Notes: generated from the sequence alone by a model not told the origin. 61,204 bases of DNA from an uncultured Tessaracoccus sp. (GCF_943914565.1 NZ_CALUCN010000016.1:1-61204), one strand, 5' to 3'. Counted from the first letter of the stretch, positions 50,139-59,378 are shown. Translations and numbers: made by a program.

Positions 50139-51794
50139 TCAGGCCTCGACGCCGAGCGCGGCAGCCATCTCCTCACGCAGCGTGGCGAGTTCGGAGCGGG
50201 CGCGCTCGCGGGCCTGACGCACGTCGGTGGCGCGCGGGAGGCGTACCTCGAGGTAGCACTTCAGCTTCGGTTCGGTGCCGCTCGGACGCGCGACGACGTG
50301 GATCCGCTCGCCCGTCAGCTCGACGGCGTCGGTGGGCGGCAGCACGTCCGAGCCTTCCGAGAGGTCACGGACCGTGACGGGCTCGCCGAGCAGCGTCGCA
50401 GGGGGCTCGGCGCGCAGCCGCGCCATCGCCTCGGTGATGATGCCGAGGTCCGCGACGCGCACGGCCAGCTGGGTGGTGGCGTGCAGGCCGAAGGCCCGGG
50501 CGATCTCGTCGAGTCGGTCGGCGAGCGTGCGGCCCTCCCGACGCAGCTCGGCAGCAATCCTGAGCACGGACATCGCGGCGGAGATGCCGTCCTTGTCGGG
50601 GACGGCGGCGGGATCGCAGCAGTAGCCGATGGCCTCCTCGTAGCCGAACGCGAGCTCCGGCACCCGTCCGATCCACTTGAACCCGGTGAGGGTGGTGACG
50701 TGCTCGCGCCCGGCCGCGCGGGCCATCGTGCCCAGCAGGGTCGAGCTCACCACGGAGTTCGCGAACCGGCCGGGCACGCCGCGCCGGATCGCGTCGTCGC
50801 CGAGGAGGGCGCCCAGCTCGTCGCCGGTGAGCATGCGCCACGCGCCGTCGACCCACGTCGCGACGGCGCAGCGGTCCGCGTCCGGGTCGTTGGCGACCAC
50901 CACGTCGGCGTCCACGTGCCGGGCGAGCGCCAACGCGAGGTTGATCGCGCCCGGCTCCTCGGGGTTGGGGAACGCGACGGTGGGGAAGTCCGGGTCCGGC
51001 TGGGACTGCTCCGCGACCTCGACGGGGCGCGGGAAACCGAGTGCGGCCGCGGCCTGTCGGACCACGCGGGCGCCGACGCCGTGCATCGACGTGTGCACCC
51101 AGCGCACGTCGCGCGGCGCGTCGTCGGGGACGAGCTGGGTGAGCCGTTCGACGTAGGCGGCGCGCAGGTCGTCGCCGACGACGGTGCGCTCGTCGCTGCG
51201 GGGGAGCTCCCGCCACGGGCCGGCCGCGACGTCGGCGATGCGCGCGGCGATCTGCACGTCCGTCGGGGGCACGATCTGGGAGCCGTCGCCCAGGTAGACC
51301 TTGTAGCCGTTGTCCGCCGGCGGGTTGTGCGAGGCGGTGACGACGACGCCCGCGACGCAGCCGAAGTGCCGGATGCCGAACGCGACGACGGGGGTGGGGG
51401 TGGGCTCGTCGGTGAGCAGCACGTCGAAGCCGGCGCCGGCGAAGACCTGCGCGGTGTCGAGCGCGAAGTCGCTCGACTTGTGGCGCGCGTCGTAGCCGAT
51501 GAGGACCTTGCCGCCGGTGATGCCCTGGTCCTTCAACCACAGCGCGAACCCGGCGGCGGCCTGCGTCACGACCACGCGGTTCATCCGTCCCGGTCCGGGG
51601 CCGAGTTTGCCGCGCAGCCCTGCCGTGCCGAACTGCAACGGGCCCGCGAACGCCACCTCGAGCTCCTCGATGGCCGCGCGCGACTCGTCGGGGGTGCCGG
51701 TCTCCGTGCGGCGCAGCAGGGCACCGAGCTCCTCGCGGGTGTCGGGGTCGATGTCCTGCTCCCGCCAGGCGATTGCCTCGTCGATGAGTGCCAT
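50139..51794 (-). CDS. Phospho-sugar mutase (phosphopentomutase/phosphomannomutase type)
   Basis: A 551-residue alpha-D-phosphohexomutase-superfamily enzyme. The phosphoserine is Ser155 in VVTASHNPPADNG, the metal loop is VANDPDADRC, the sugar-specificity loop is FGYEEAIGYC, and the phosphate loop is ARPSGTEPKLK. The gene lies 10 bp downstream of the purine nucleoside phosphorylase gene, so conversion of (deoxy)ribose-1-phosphate to the 5-phosphate is a likely role (inference). The start has GAGGAGAC upstream. Confidence 0.92.
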   Translation of the reverse strand: MALIDEAIAWREQDIDPDTREELGALLRRTETGTPDESRAAIEELEVAFAGPLQFGTAGLRGKLGPGPGRMNRVVVTQAAAGFALWLKDQGITGGKVLIGYDARHKSSDFALDTAQVFAGAGFDVLLTDEPTPTPVVAFGIRHFGCVAGVVVTASHNPPADNGYKVYLGDGSQIVPPTDVQIAARIADVAAGPWRELPRSDERTVVGDDLRAAYVERLTQLVPDDAPRDVRWVHTSMHGVGARVVRQAAAALGFPRPVEVAEQSQPDPDFPTVAFPNPEEPGAINLALALARHVDADVVVANDPDADRCAVATWVDGAWRMLTGDELGALLGDDAIRRGVPGRFANSVVSSTLLGTMARAAGREHVTTLTGFKWIGRVPELAFGYEEAIGYCCDPAAVPDKDGISAAMSVLRIAAELRREGRTLADRLDEIARAFGLHATTQLAVRVADLGIITEAMARLRAEPPATLLGEPVTVRDLSEGSDVLPPTDAVELTGERIHVVARPSGTEPKLKCYLEVRLPRATDVRQARERARSELATLREEMAAALGVEA

Positions 51795-51804
51795 GGTCTC
51801 CTCC

Positions 51805-52599
51805 TCAGAGTGCCTGGGCGATGCCGCTGAGCAGCGATGCGAGCCGCGGGCCCGCGTCGCGCCCGGCCTGCAGCACCTCGGCGTGGTCGAGTTCGTCGCC
51901 GCCGAGCCCGGCGGCCGCGTTGGTGACGAGCGAGAGCCCGAGCACCTCGAGGCCCACCTCGCGCGCGGCGAGCGTCTCGAGGGTGGTGGACATGCCGACG
52001 AGGTCGCCGCCCAGGATGCGCGCCATGCGCACCTCTGCCGGGGTCTCGTACTGCGGGCCGCGGAACTGCACGTAGACGCCCTCCGGCAGCGACGGGTCGA
52101 CCTCGTGGGCGACGTCGCGGAGCCGCTTGGAGTAGGCCTCGGTCATGTCGACGAACGTCGCGCCCTCGAGCGGGGTGTCGCCGGTGAGGTTGATGTGGTC
52201 CTTGATGAGCACGACGGTGCCCGGCCCCCACGCCGGGTCCAGGCCGCCGCAGCCGTTGGTGAGCACGAGCGTCGACGCGCCCCACGCGGCGGCGGTGCGG
52301 ACGCCGTGCACGACCGGTGCGACGCCGCGGCCCTCGTAGTAGTGCGTGCGGCCGGTGAAGACCGCGGCGGTGCGGCCGCGGGCGGTGCGCACGACGCGCA
52401 GCATGCCGCCGTGTCCGCTCACGACGGGCTTCGCGAAGCCGGGCACGGTGGCGAGCTCCACCTCGGCGATGGTCTCGCCGAGGTCGTCAGCACCCGCCGC
52501 CCAACCCGAGCCCAGGACCAGGGCGAGGTCGATCGTCGGGGTGAGGGAGCGGAGGTGGTCCGCGGCGGCCGCGGCGAGCGCTTGGGGCGATTCGGTCAT
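51805..52599 (-). CDS. punA: Purine nucleoside phosphorylase (trimeric type)
   Basis: A 264-residue enzyme splitting (deoxy)inosine and guanosine into base and sugar-1-phosphate. Family motifs: LVLGSGWAAGADD, GRTHYYEGRG, the nucleoside-binding FRGPQYETPAEVRM and the base-contact Asn in LVTNAAAGLG. ATG 52599 is preceded 7 bp upstream by TAGACT; the longer frame to 53091 is shadow. Works with Add, the BMP importer and the downstream mutase in nucleoside salvage. Confidence 0.95.
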   Translation of the reverse strand: MTESPQALAAAAADHLRSLTPTIDLALVLGSGWAAGADDLGETIAEVELATVPGFAKPVVSGHGGMLRVVRTARGRTAAVFTGRTHYYEGRGVAPVVHGVRTAAAWGASTLVLTNGCGGLDPAWGPGTVVLIKDHINLTGDTPLEGATFVDMTEAYSKRLRDVAHEVDPSLPEGVYVQFRGPQYETPAEVRMARILGGDLVGMSTTLETLAAREVGLEVLGLSLVTNAAAGLGGDELDHAEVLQAGRDAGPRLASLLSGIAQAL

Positions 52600-52606
52600 G
52601 CGGGAC

Positions 52607-52612
52607 AGTCTA
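52607..52612 (-). promoter_or_regulatory. -10 box of a probable leaderless punA transcript
   Basis: TAGACT on the minus strand ends 7 bp before ATG 52599. Confidence 0.5.
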
Positions 52613-52706
52613 GGTGTACGGGCCGGGCTGGTTGGTTGCGGGATTGTGATCGGGCGTGGGAGCGGGCTCGCAGGGCGTCCGCACAGTCCGGGGCCGTCTC
52701 GACGCA

Positions 52707-52721
52707 CCGCCCTCCGGGCGG
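52707..52721 (-). terminator. Short hairpin after the 202-residue gene
   Basis: CCGCCC-TCC-GGGCGG, a 6-bp stem, lies 19 bp beyond the stop codon of the minus-strand gene at 52740. Weak but correctly placed. Confidence 0.4.
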
Positions 52722-52739
52722 CAGGCAGGGCGGGCCTGC

Positions 52740-53348
52740 TCAGTGCCGCCAGTACTCGAGGCTCTCCCGGTAGCGCTCGTCGTCGCGGCCGGCGTTCAGC
52801 TCCTCGAAGGAGCGCAGGGCCAGGTCGCGACCGCCGTCGGTGTCCGTGACAACGAGCAACGGGTCCGAGTCGAGCTCGACGAACACGTCCCGTACGAGCG
52901 GGTGCCCGAGGGACGCGACGAGGGCGCGGAAACCCTCCTCGAGCCACTGGTGCCGGAAGGCCTCGCGCTGGTCCTCGTCGAGTTCGTCGTCGCGGTCCTC
53001 GTACCAGGACGTGAACGCGTTGGACAACGCGCGAAGGCTCTCGGCGCCGGTGAGGGACCCCTCGGGGCACCAGTCCCACTCGTCGGGCCACGAACGCAGG
53101 CTGGTGTCGCTCGGCCGGTCGTCGTCGCTGAACACGGGGGACTCGCGGTACTCCTGCAGGATGTCCTGGAATCGCTGCTCGGTGCAGACCTGGAGCGCGG
53201 GGACGGTGTGCCAGTCCGCCGTGGTGATCGCGGCGCCGATCAGGGGCGAGCCCCCGAACCGGGGCGCCTCGTGCCGGATCGCCTCGGCGATGGCGGCGCC
53301 GAAGCGGTCAGGGAACGCGGCCAGGAACTGCGTGGTCGTCTCGTCCAT
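52740..53348 (-). CDS. Hypothetical acidic protein (202 residues)
   Basis: A soluble, acidic protein rich in Trp and Asp/Glu, without signal or membrane helices. Distinctive segments are DEWDWCPEGSL and a helical ESLRALSNAFTSWYEDRDDE. It loosely recalls DUF4303-type proteins, but I cannot confirm that. ATG 53348 is 6 bp after a TAGCGT box. It lies between the PNP and LpdA genes and points away from LpdA. Confidence 0.6.
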   Translation of the reverse strand: MDETTTQFLAAFPDRFGAAIAEAIRHEAPRFGGSPLIGAAITTADWHTVPALQVCTEQRFQDILQEYRESPVFSDDDRPSDTSLRSWPDEWDWCPEGSLTGAESLRALSNAFTSWYEDRDDELDEDQREAFRHQWLEEGFRALVASLGHPLVRDVFVELDSDPLLVVTDTDGGRDLALRSFEELNAGRDDERYRESLEYWRH

Positions 53349-53354
53349 GCCGCC

Positions 53355-53360
53355 ACGCTA
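53355..53360 (-). promoter_or_regulatory. -10 box of the 202-residue gene
   Basis: TAGCGT on the minus strand ends 6 bp before ATG 53348. Confidence 0.45.
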
Positions 53361-53470
53361 ACCCGCGGGCGGGGCCAACCCCGGGCGTTTCGGCCGGGCC
53401 ACCGTCGGGGCGCGGGACGACGTGCCGTGCGGAGGGGTGCGTCCGGCCCTTTTGTGGAAGGATTGGCCCC

Positions 53471-54868
53471 GTGACCAGAGTTGTGATCATCGGTGGAGGC
53501 CCAGGCGGATACGAGGCGGCACTGGTTGGCCGCCAGCTCGGCGGGGAGGTGACCCTCGTCGAACGCGCGGGGCTCGGCGGCGCCGCGGTGCTGACGGACT
53601 GCGTGCCGTCGAAGACGCTCATCGCGACGGCGGACGTCCGGGTCCGCATCGCCAACGCCCACGAGATCGGCCTGTGCATCGAGGGCGGCACCGACGCGGT
53701 GAAGGTGGACTTCGCCGAGATCAACCGTCGCATCATGGCGCTCGCCTCCGCGCAGTCCGCCGACATCCGCGCCCGGCTCGAGGGCGACGGCGTCGACCTC
53801 ATCGACGGCGAGGCCCGCCTCGACGGCGCCCGGACCGTCGTCGTCACCACCGACGAGGGCGAGCGGCGGCTCGAGGCCGACATCGTCCTGCTCGCCACCG
53901 GCACCACCCCGCGCGAACTCCCCGACGCGCGCACCGACGGCGAGCGCATCCTCAACTGGAAGCAGCTCTACGACCTCGACGAGCTCCCCGAGCGGTTGAT
54001 CGTCGTCGGTTCGGGTGTCACCGGGGTCGAGTTCGCGGGCGCGTACCACGCGCTCGGGTCCGAGGTCGTGCTCATCTCCTCGCGCACGCAGGTCCTCCCC
54101 GGCGAGGACGCCGACGCGGGCGCGGTCCTGCAACAGGTCTACACCACCCGCGGGATGGAGATCGTGAGCGAGGCCCGCGCGCAGGCCGCCCGCCGCGAGG
54201 GCGACAAGGTCGTCGTCACACTCGCCGACGGCCGCGAGATCGAGGGTTCGCACGCGCTGTTCGCCGTGGGGTCCATTCCCAACACCGAGCGGCTGGGCCT
54301 GGACACCGCCGGGGTCGAGATGACCGAACGCGGCCACATCCCCGTCGACCGCGTCTCCCGCACCAACGTCGGCAACGTCTACGCCGCCGGTGACGTCACG
54401 GGCGTGTTCCCGCTCGCGTCGGTCGCGGCCATGCAGGGTCGGATCGCCATGTGGCACGCGCTCGGCGACGCGGTGCAACCACTGGACACGACGCAGGTCT
54501 CGTCGAACATCTTCACCTCGCCCGAGGTCGCCACGGTCGGCATGACGCAGGAACAGGTCAACAGCGGCGACACGAAGGTCTCGACGGTGCTGCTCTCGCT
54601 CGACGGCAACGCGCGCTCGAAGATGCAGTCGTTCCACAACGGCTTCGTGAAGCTGTTCTGCCTGCCCGTGACCGGCATCATCGTGGGTGGCGTGATCGTG
54701 GCGCCGCGCGCGTCGGAGCTCATCCACGCGGTGACGCTCGCGGTCACGCAGCGCATCACGGTGGACCAGTTCAGCAACACCTTCACCGTCTACCCGTCCA
54801 TGTCCGGATCGGTCGCCGAGGCCGCACGCCGCCTCCACAAGCGCGACGAGGGGCTGCTCACCAGCTGA
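53471..54868 (+). CDS. lpdA: NAD(P)H-quinone dehydrogenase, LpdA type
   Basis: A 465-residue flavoprotein of the pyridine nucleotide disulfide reductase fold. FAD site VIIGGGPGGYEAAL and NAD(P) site IVVGSGVTGVEFAGAY are clear. The segment GLGGAAVLTDCVPSKTL has a single cysteine where true lipoamide dehydrogenases have CxxxxC, matching the M. tuberculosis LpdA (Rv3303c) group, which reduces quinones. It starts at GTG 53471. Annotating it as dihydrolipoyl dehydrogenase would be wrong. Confidence 0.9.
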   Translation: MTRVVIIGGGPGGYEAALVGRQLGGEVTLVERAGLGGAAVLTDCVPSKTLIATADVRVRIANAHEIGLCIEGGTDAVKVDFAEINRRIMALASAQSADIRARLEGDGVDLIDGEARLDGARTVVVTTDEGERRLEADIVLLATGTTPRELPDARTDGERILNWKQLYDLDELPERLIVVGSGVTGVEFAGAYHALGSEVVLISSRTQVLPGEDADAGAVLQQVYTTRGMEIVSEARAQAARREGDKVVVTLADGREIEGSHALFAVGSIPNTERLGLDTAGVEMTERGHIPVDRVSRTNVGNVYAAGDVTGVFPLASVAAMQGRIAMWHALGDAVQPLDTTQVSSNIFTSPEVATVGMTQEQVNSGDTKVSTVLLSLDGNARSKMQSFHNGFVKLFCLPVTGIIVGGVIVAPRASELIHAVTLAVTQRITVDQFSNTFTVYPSMSGSVAEAARRLHKRDEGLLTS

Positions 54869-54970
54869 ACCGCCGGCCCGGGCGGCAGGTGCCGGCGCCC
54901 GCGGACACGCCGGGGCCCTTGGACACCAGGGGTAGGATTGGTCCATCACCGACCGTGAAGGACGCGCCCC

Positions 54971-55762
54971 GTGGATTTCATCGTGCTGATGTTCATCGTG
55001 TTCCTGATCATCGGCCCGCTCGCCGGCTACCAGCGCTACAACCAGCGCCGCATCGGGCCCGGCCAGCCGCCGCAGGAACTCTACGGCGGCATGCCCTCCG
55101 CCGATCCCTACGGCCACCAGCCCTACGGTGCGGCGCAGGGCTTCGGGGCCCAGCAGCCGATCTCGGCCGAGGCGTTCAACGCATCGAAGGATGCGCTCGC
55201 CGACGACATCACCACCTACGGCACCGAGCTGCGTGACCTGGACCTCGACGTCGTCGGCAAGGACCTCACCCCCGAGGCCCGGGAGGACTACACCCGAGCG
55301 CTCGACGCCTACGACGGCGCGAAGACCACGCTCGACCGCACGCAGTACGTCGACGACCTCAAGCGGGTGGCGGAGATCCTCGAGGAGGGCCGCTTCTCAG
55401 TGGCTTCGGTCCGCGCCCGCGTCGACGGCAAGCCGCTCCCGCAGCGCCGTCCACCGTGTTTCTTCGACCCGGCCCACGGGCCGTCGGTCGACGACGTGCT
55501 CTGGGCCCCCGCCGGCGGCGCGCCGCGCAAGGTGCCCGCCTGCGCCCGCGACGCACAGCGCGTGAGCCTCGGCGCCGACCCGTCGATCCGCATGGTGGGC
55601 ATGCCCGGCCAGCTGCAGCCCTACTGGGAGAACCAGGCCTACGTGCCCTACGCGCAGGGCTACTACTCCCGCTACGACATGGACCCGACGATGCGCAACC
55701 TCGCGCAGAGCGCCATCATGTTCGGCGGGCTGGGTCTGCTGTTCGGCATGTTCGGCGACTGA
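54971..55762 (+). CDS. Hypothetical protein with hydrophobic ends (263 residues)
   Basis: An N-terminal membrane segment (MDFIVLMFIVFLIIGPLAG) and a C-terminal one (SAIMFGGLGLLFGMFGD) enclose a hydrophilic middle with a helical region (about 70-145) and a Cys-containing stretch (PPCFFDPAHGPSVDDVLW ... VPACARDA). I do not recognise the family. GTG 54971 is used; a TAGGAT at 54933 may belong to its promoter. It is convergent with the biotin carboxylase gene across a strong terminator. Confidence 0.7.
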   Translation: MDFIVLMFIVFLIIGPLAGYQRYNQRRIGPGQPPQELYGGMPSADPYGHQPYGAAQGFGAQQPISAEAFNASKDALADDITTYGTELRDLDLDVVGKDLTPEAREDYTRALDAYDGAKTTLDRTQYVDDLKRVAEILEEGRFSVASVRARVDGKPLPQRRPPCFFDPAHGPSVDDVLWAPAGGAPRKVPACARDAQRVSLGADPSIRMVGMPGQLQPYWENQAYVPYAQGYYSRYDMDPTMRNLAQSAIMFGGLGLLFGMFGD

Positions 55763-55781
55763 CCCGGCCCGCAGCGACGAG

Positions 55782-55818
55782 TCGGCCCCGGTACCCCGAG
55801 GATGGGGACCGGGGCCGA
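55782..55818. terminator. Bidirectional terminator between hypothetical gene and carboxylase alpha gene
   Basis: TCGGCCCCGGTACCCC pairs with GGGGACCGGGGCCGA, a 15-bp GC stem with one bulged A, between two convergent genes. Confidence 0.85.
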
Positions 55819-55837
55819 ACCGCCGTCGGGGGAGGGG

Positions 55838-57592
55838 CTACTCGGGATCCACGATCTCCAGCAGGACCTCACCGGCGGTGACGGCCTGACCGGGCTCGAT
55901 CTTCAGGTTCTTCACCACGCCGCCGCGGTGCGCGTCGAGCGGCTGCTCCATCTTCATCGCCTCGATCACGGCGATCGTCTTGCCCTGCTCGACGGTGTCG
56001 CCCTCGGCGACGTTGACCTTCACGATCGTGCCCTGCATCGGGGCGGGGAACGCGTTGCCCGTCGGTGCGGAGACTTTGGCGCCGCCACGGTCACGCTTGC
56101 GCGGCTTGCGCTTGCGCTTCGGCTTCGAGGCCGTACCGAGCCCGCCGGGAAGCTTGATCTCGACGCGCTTGCCGTTGACCTCGACGGTGATGACCTCGGG
56201 CTCCTCCTCGTCGTCGGGCTCGCCGAGCGGGCCCTGGTAGCCCTCGATCTGGTTGTCGAACTCGGTCTCGATCCAGCGGGTGTGGACCGTGAACTCCTCG
56301 ACGAAGGCCGGGTCCTCGAGCACCGCGCGGTGGAACGGGATCACCGTCGGCATGCCCTCGAGCACGAGCTCGGAGAGCGCGCGGCGGGAGCGTTCGACGG
56401 CCTGCTCGCGGGTGGCACCGGTGACGACGAGCTTCGCGACGAGCGAGTCGAACGCGCCCGGCACGGTCATGCCGGCGTGGTAGCCCTCGTCGACGCGGAC
56501 GCCCGGCCCGGAGGGGGCGTGCCACTTGGTGAGCGTGCCGGGGGCGGGCATGAAGTTGCGGCCGGCGTCCTCGGCGTTGATGCGGAACTCGAACGAGTGC
56601 CCGCGGATCGCCGGGTCGTCGTAGCCGAGCGCCTCGCCGTCGGCGATGCGGAACTGCTCGCGCACGAGGTCCAGGCCCGTGACCTCCTCGGAGACCGGGT
56701 GCTCCACTTGGAGACGGGTGTTCACCTCGAGGAACGAGATGGTGCCGTCGAGGCCGACGAGGAACTCGCACGTGCCGGCGCCGACGTAGCCGGCCTCCTT
56801 GAGGATCGCCTTCGACGACTCGTAGAGGCGCGTCATCTGCTCGTCGGAGAGGAACGGGGCGGGCGCCTCCTCGACGAGCTTCTGGTGCCGGCGCTGCAGC
56901 GAGCAGTCACGCGTGGAGACCACGACGACGTTGCCGTGCTGGTCGGCCAGGCACTGCGTCTCGACGTGGCGCGGCTTGTCGAGGTAGCGCTCGACGAAGC
57001 ACTCGCCCCGGCCGAACGCCGTGACGGCCTCGCGGACCGCGGACTCGAACAGGTCGGGGATCTCCTCGACGGTGCGGGCCACCTTCAGGCCGCGGCCACC
57101 GCCACCGAAGGCGGCCTTGATCGCGACGGGAACACCGTGCTCCTCGGCGAAGCGGACCACCTCGTCGGCATCCGCGACGGGATCCTTGGTACCGGGCACG
57201 AGCGGGGCGCCCACCTTCTGCGCGATGTGGCGGGCGCGCACCTTGTCGCCCAGCGCATCGATCGCCTCGGGCGGGGGGCCGATCCAGACGAGACCGGCGT
57301 CGATCACCGCGCGGGCGAAGTCGGCGTTCTCGGCGAGGAAACCGTAGCCGGGGTGCACCGCGTCGGCGCCGCTGCGCTCGGCGACCTCGAGGATCTTCGG
57401 GATGTTCAGGTAGGTGTCCGCCGGCGTCGCACCGTGGAGCGCGTAGGACTCGTCGGCCAGCTTGGCGAACAGCGCCTGCTGGTCCGAGTCGGCGTACACG
57501 GCGACCGACTGGATGCCGGAGTCGCGTGCCGCGCGGATGATCCGCACCGCGATCTCACTGCGGTTCGCCACGAGTACCTTCGAGATGGCCAC
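55838..57592 (-). CDS. Acetyl/propionyl-CoA carboxylase alpha subunit (biotin carboxylase + BCCP)
   Basis: A 584-residue protein. The biotin carboxylase domain (about 1-450) includes KAAFGGGGRGLKVA for ATP binding and FLEVNTRLQVEHPVSE with its catalytic acids. A basic linker (KPKRKRKPRKRDRGG) leads to the C-terminal biotinyl domain with Lys547 in EAMKMEQP. It carboxylates biotin for transfer to the AccD-type beta subunit encoded at 59379-60953. A TAGACT box lies about 33 nt upstream of the start, followed by AAAAGGGGG as ribosome-binding site. Confidence 0.95.
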   Translation of the reverse strand: MAISKVLVANRSEIAVRIIRAARDSGIQSVAVYADSDQQALFAKLADESYALHGATPADTYLNIPKILEVAERSGADAVHPGYGFLAENADFARAVIDAGLVWIGPPPEAIDALGDKVRARHIAQKVGAPLVPGTKDPVADADEVVRFAEEHGVPVAIKAAFGGGGRGLKVARTVEEIPDLFESAVREAVTAFGRGECFVERYLDKPRHVETQCLADQHGNVVVVSTRDCSLQRRHQKLVEEAPAPFLSDEQMTRLYESSKAILKEAGYVGAGTCEFLVGLDGTISFLEVNTRLQVEHPVSEEVTGLDLVREQFRIADGEALGYDDPAIRGHSFEFRINAEDAGRNFMPAPGTLTKWHAPSGPGVRVDEGYHAGMTVPGAFDSLVAKLVVTGATREQAVERSRRALSELVLEGMPTVIPFHRAVLEDPAFVEEFTVHTRWIETEFDNQIEGYQGPLGEPDDEEEPEVITVEVNGKRVEIKLPGGLGTASKPKRKRKPRKRDRGGAKVSAPTGNAFPAPMQGTIVKVNVAEGDTVEQGKTIAVIEAMKMEQPLDAHRGGVVKNLKIEPGQAVTAGEVLLEIVDPE

Positions 57593-57668
57593 ATTGCCCC
57601 CTTTTGAGGTTTGCTTGTGTTTGGGAGTCTAGCGGCCCGGCGCCCTGCTTGGGTGGCAGTCTTGCAGC

Positions 57669-58157
57669 ATGGCAACACCGGAATTCATCCTGCAACTACG
57701 TCGTTCGATCGGGCACGCACCCCTGTGGCTCATGGGCGCGACGGTGGTCTGTCTCCGCGACGGGGAGCGCGGCCCGGAGGTGCTGCTGGAGCGTCGCGCC
57801 GACAACGGGCTGTGGGCCACCATCAGTGGCATCGTCGAGCCGGGCGAGCACCCGACGGACTGCCTCGTGCGGGAAGCGATGGAGGAGGTCGGTGCCGAGG
57901 TCGAGGTGGGACGGATGCTCTGGTGCGCGGTGACCGAGCCGAAGACCTACGCCAACGGCGACCGGACCCAGTACCTGGACCACGGGTACCTGGGCCGCGT
58001 CGTCGGCGGCACGCTGCGCCCCGACGGTGACGAGACCACCGACGTGGGCTGGTTCCCCGTCGACCGGCTGCCCGAGCCCCAGCACCCGCGCCTGGGCGTG
58101 GCCGTGCGGATCGCGCAGGACGCTCCGGGCGACGTCGTGGCATCCTTGGAGCCGTGA
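57669..58157 (+). CDS. Nudix hydrolase
   Basis: A 162-residue protein with an intact Nudix box: Gly54, Glu60, Arg68-Glu69, Glu72-Glu73 and Gly75 (within GIVEPGEHPTDCLVREAMEE). It cleaves nucleoside diphosphate-X compounds; the exact substrate is unknown. Divergent from the carboxylase alpha gene. A CAGTCT hexamer ends 6 bp before ATG 57669. Overlaps the following lipoprotein gene by four bases. Confidence 0.92.
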   Translation: MATPEFILQLRRSIGHAPLWLMGATVVCLRDGERGPEVLLERRADNGLWATISGIVEPGEHPTDCLVREAMEEVGAEVEVGRMLWCAVTEPKTYANGDRTQYLDHGYLGRVVGGTLRPDGDETTDVGWFPVDRLPEPQHPRLGVAVRIAQDAPGDVVASLEP

Positions 58158-58549
58158 AGCGTCTCCTCACCCTCGTCGCCGCGACGTGCCTCGCGGCGGG
58201 TTGCGCGTCGCCCGCCCCGACGATGGCGCCGGCCACGCAGCCGGCCACGATCCCGCAGGTGAGTGGGACCCCCGTCGAGACGGAGTACGGGCCCCGCGGC
58301 CTCACCGCCCCCGAGGGCGCGGTGGAGGAGCACCGCGTGGACCAGGTGAACAACGTCACGATCGTGTTCTCCGCCCCGACGGGGGCCGAGCTCGCCGCGC
58401 ACTACCGGCGCGTCCTGCCGCAGCTGGGCTTCCGGATCACGGCGGACCGCAACAACTCGCTGACGTTCGAGGACGACCAGTGGACGGGCGCGGTGACCGC
58501 CGCAGGGTCCTACTCCGCGATCACGCTGCGCACCGACTGGGAGGACTGA
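58154..58549 (+). CDS. Small lipoprotein of unknown function
   Basis: A 131-residue protein with a signal ending LAAGC (Cys17) and a Pro/Thr-rich linker. A compact domain follows (VTIVFSAPTGAELAAHYRRV ... GFRITADRNNSLTF) in which a helix and strands alternate, as in some outer-envelope folding helpers. GTG 58154 overlaps the Nudix stop. Co-transcribed with the Nudix gene. Confidence 0.75.
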   Translation: MKRLLTLVAATCLAAGCASPAPTMAPATQPATIPQVSGTPVETEYGPRGLTAPEGAVEEHRVDQVNNVTIVFSAPTGAELAAHYRRVLPQLGFRITADRNNSLTFEDDQWTGAVTAAGSYSAITLRTDWED

Positions 58550-58573
58550 GCGGCCGAGCTGCCCGGGGCGGAT

Positions 58574-59179
58574 TCAGTCGGGGCGGGTCCAGAGTGTGTG
58601 CCAGGGCACGCCCAGGTCGATGAGCATCTGCCGCACGAGCGGCAGCGAGATGCCGATCACGTTGTAGGGGTCGCCGACGATCGAGGTGACGAACGCACCG
58701 CCGCGGCCGTTGATCGAGAAGCCGCCGGCGACGTCGATGGGCTCGCCGGTGGCGGCGTAGGCCTCGATCTCGTCGTCGGGGAGGTCGGCGAAGTTGATCG
58801 TCGTCGAGCGTTCCCTGAGCTGGGACTGCTCGGCGCCGTCGCGGCGCACCATGACGTGGTGGCCGGTGTGCAGCACGGCGGTGTGGCCCCGGAGCCGTCG
58901 CCAGAGCGCCACCGCTGCCTGCTGGGAGCGGGGCTTGCCGTGGGCACGCCCCTCGATCTCCAGCACGGTGTCACCGGCGAGCACGACGACGTCGCGGTCC
59001 GGCAGCTGTCGGGCGACGCTCAGCCCCTTGGCCTCCGCGAGCCGCGTGCACAACGACGACGGCGACGGGTCCTGGATGGTCGTCTCGTCGAAACCGGAGA
59101 CGACCACGTCGACGTCGACGCCGGCCTGGAGCAGCGCCCGGCGCCGTGCCTCCGACTTGGAGGCGAGGACGACGCGCAT
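58574..59179 (-). CDS. maf: Maf-family nucleotide pyrophosphatase
   Basis: A 201-residue house-cleaning pyrophosphatase that removes non-canonical or excess dTTP/UTP-like nucleotides. The N-terminal LASKSEARRRALLQ motif and the VLAGDTVLEIEG catalytic loop are present. ATG 59179 overlaps the accE stop by one base (the in-frame start at 59194 would add five residues). The accD-accE-maf order is conserved in mycobacteria. Confidence 0.93.
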   Translation of the reverse strand: MRVVLASKSEARRRALLQAGVDVDVVVSGFDETTIQDPSPSSLCTRLAEAKGLSVARQLPDRDVVVLAGDTVLEIEGRAHGKPRSQQAAVALWRRLRGHTAVLHTGHHVMVRRDGAEQSQLRERSTTINFADLPDDEIEAYAATGEPIDVAGGFSINGRGGAFVTSIVGDPYNVIGISLPLVRQMLIDLGVPWHTLWTRPD

Positions 59180-59378
59180 CAGCGGCGCCGCCACGCCTCA
59201 CGACCCGGCACCAGCGGCGGGCGCAGGATCCGGTAGTAGGAGTTCCAGCCGCCGGCGAGGGGACGGTCGTCGGTCTGGTGCAGCTGGCTCGTGCGCCGCT
59301 TCGCGAACAGCACGGCCGCCAGCGCACCGATCTCGTCGTCGGTGAGTGGGGTGCCGGTGATGGATCGGTGCTCGTTGC

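Noticed and set aside
47847..51830. 1327-codon plus-strand open frame across the DUF2207 and mutase genes
   Set aside because: It is antisense to three well-supported genes, its translation is low-complexity in Arg/Gly/Val/Glu/His, and long antisense frames are expected at this GC content.
53471..54868. Dihydrolipoamide dehydrogenase (Lpd) for pyruvate dehydrogenase
   Set aside because: The redox-active CxxxxC pair is absent; only one cysteine remains in the VLTDCVPSKT segment, which fits the LpdA quinone reductase group.
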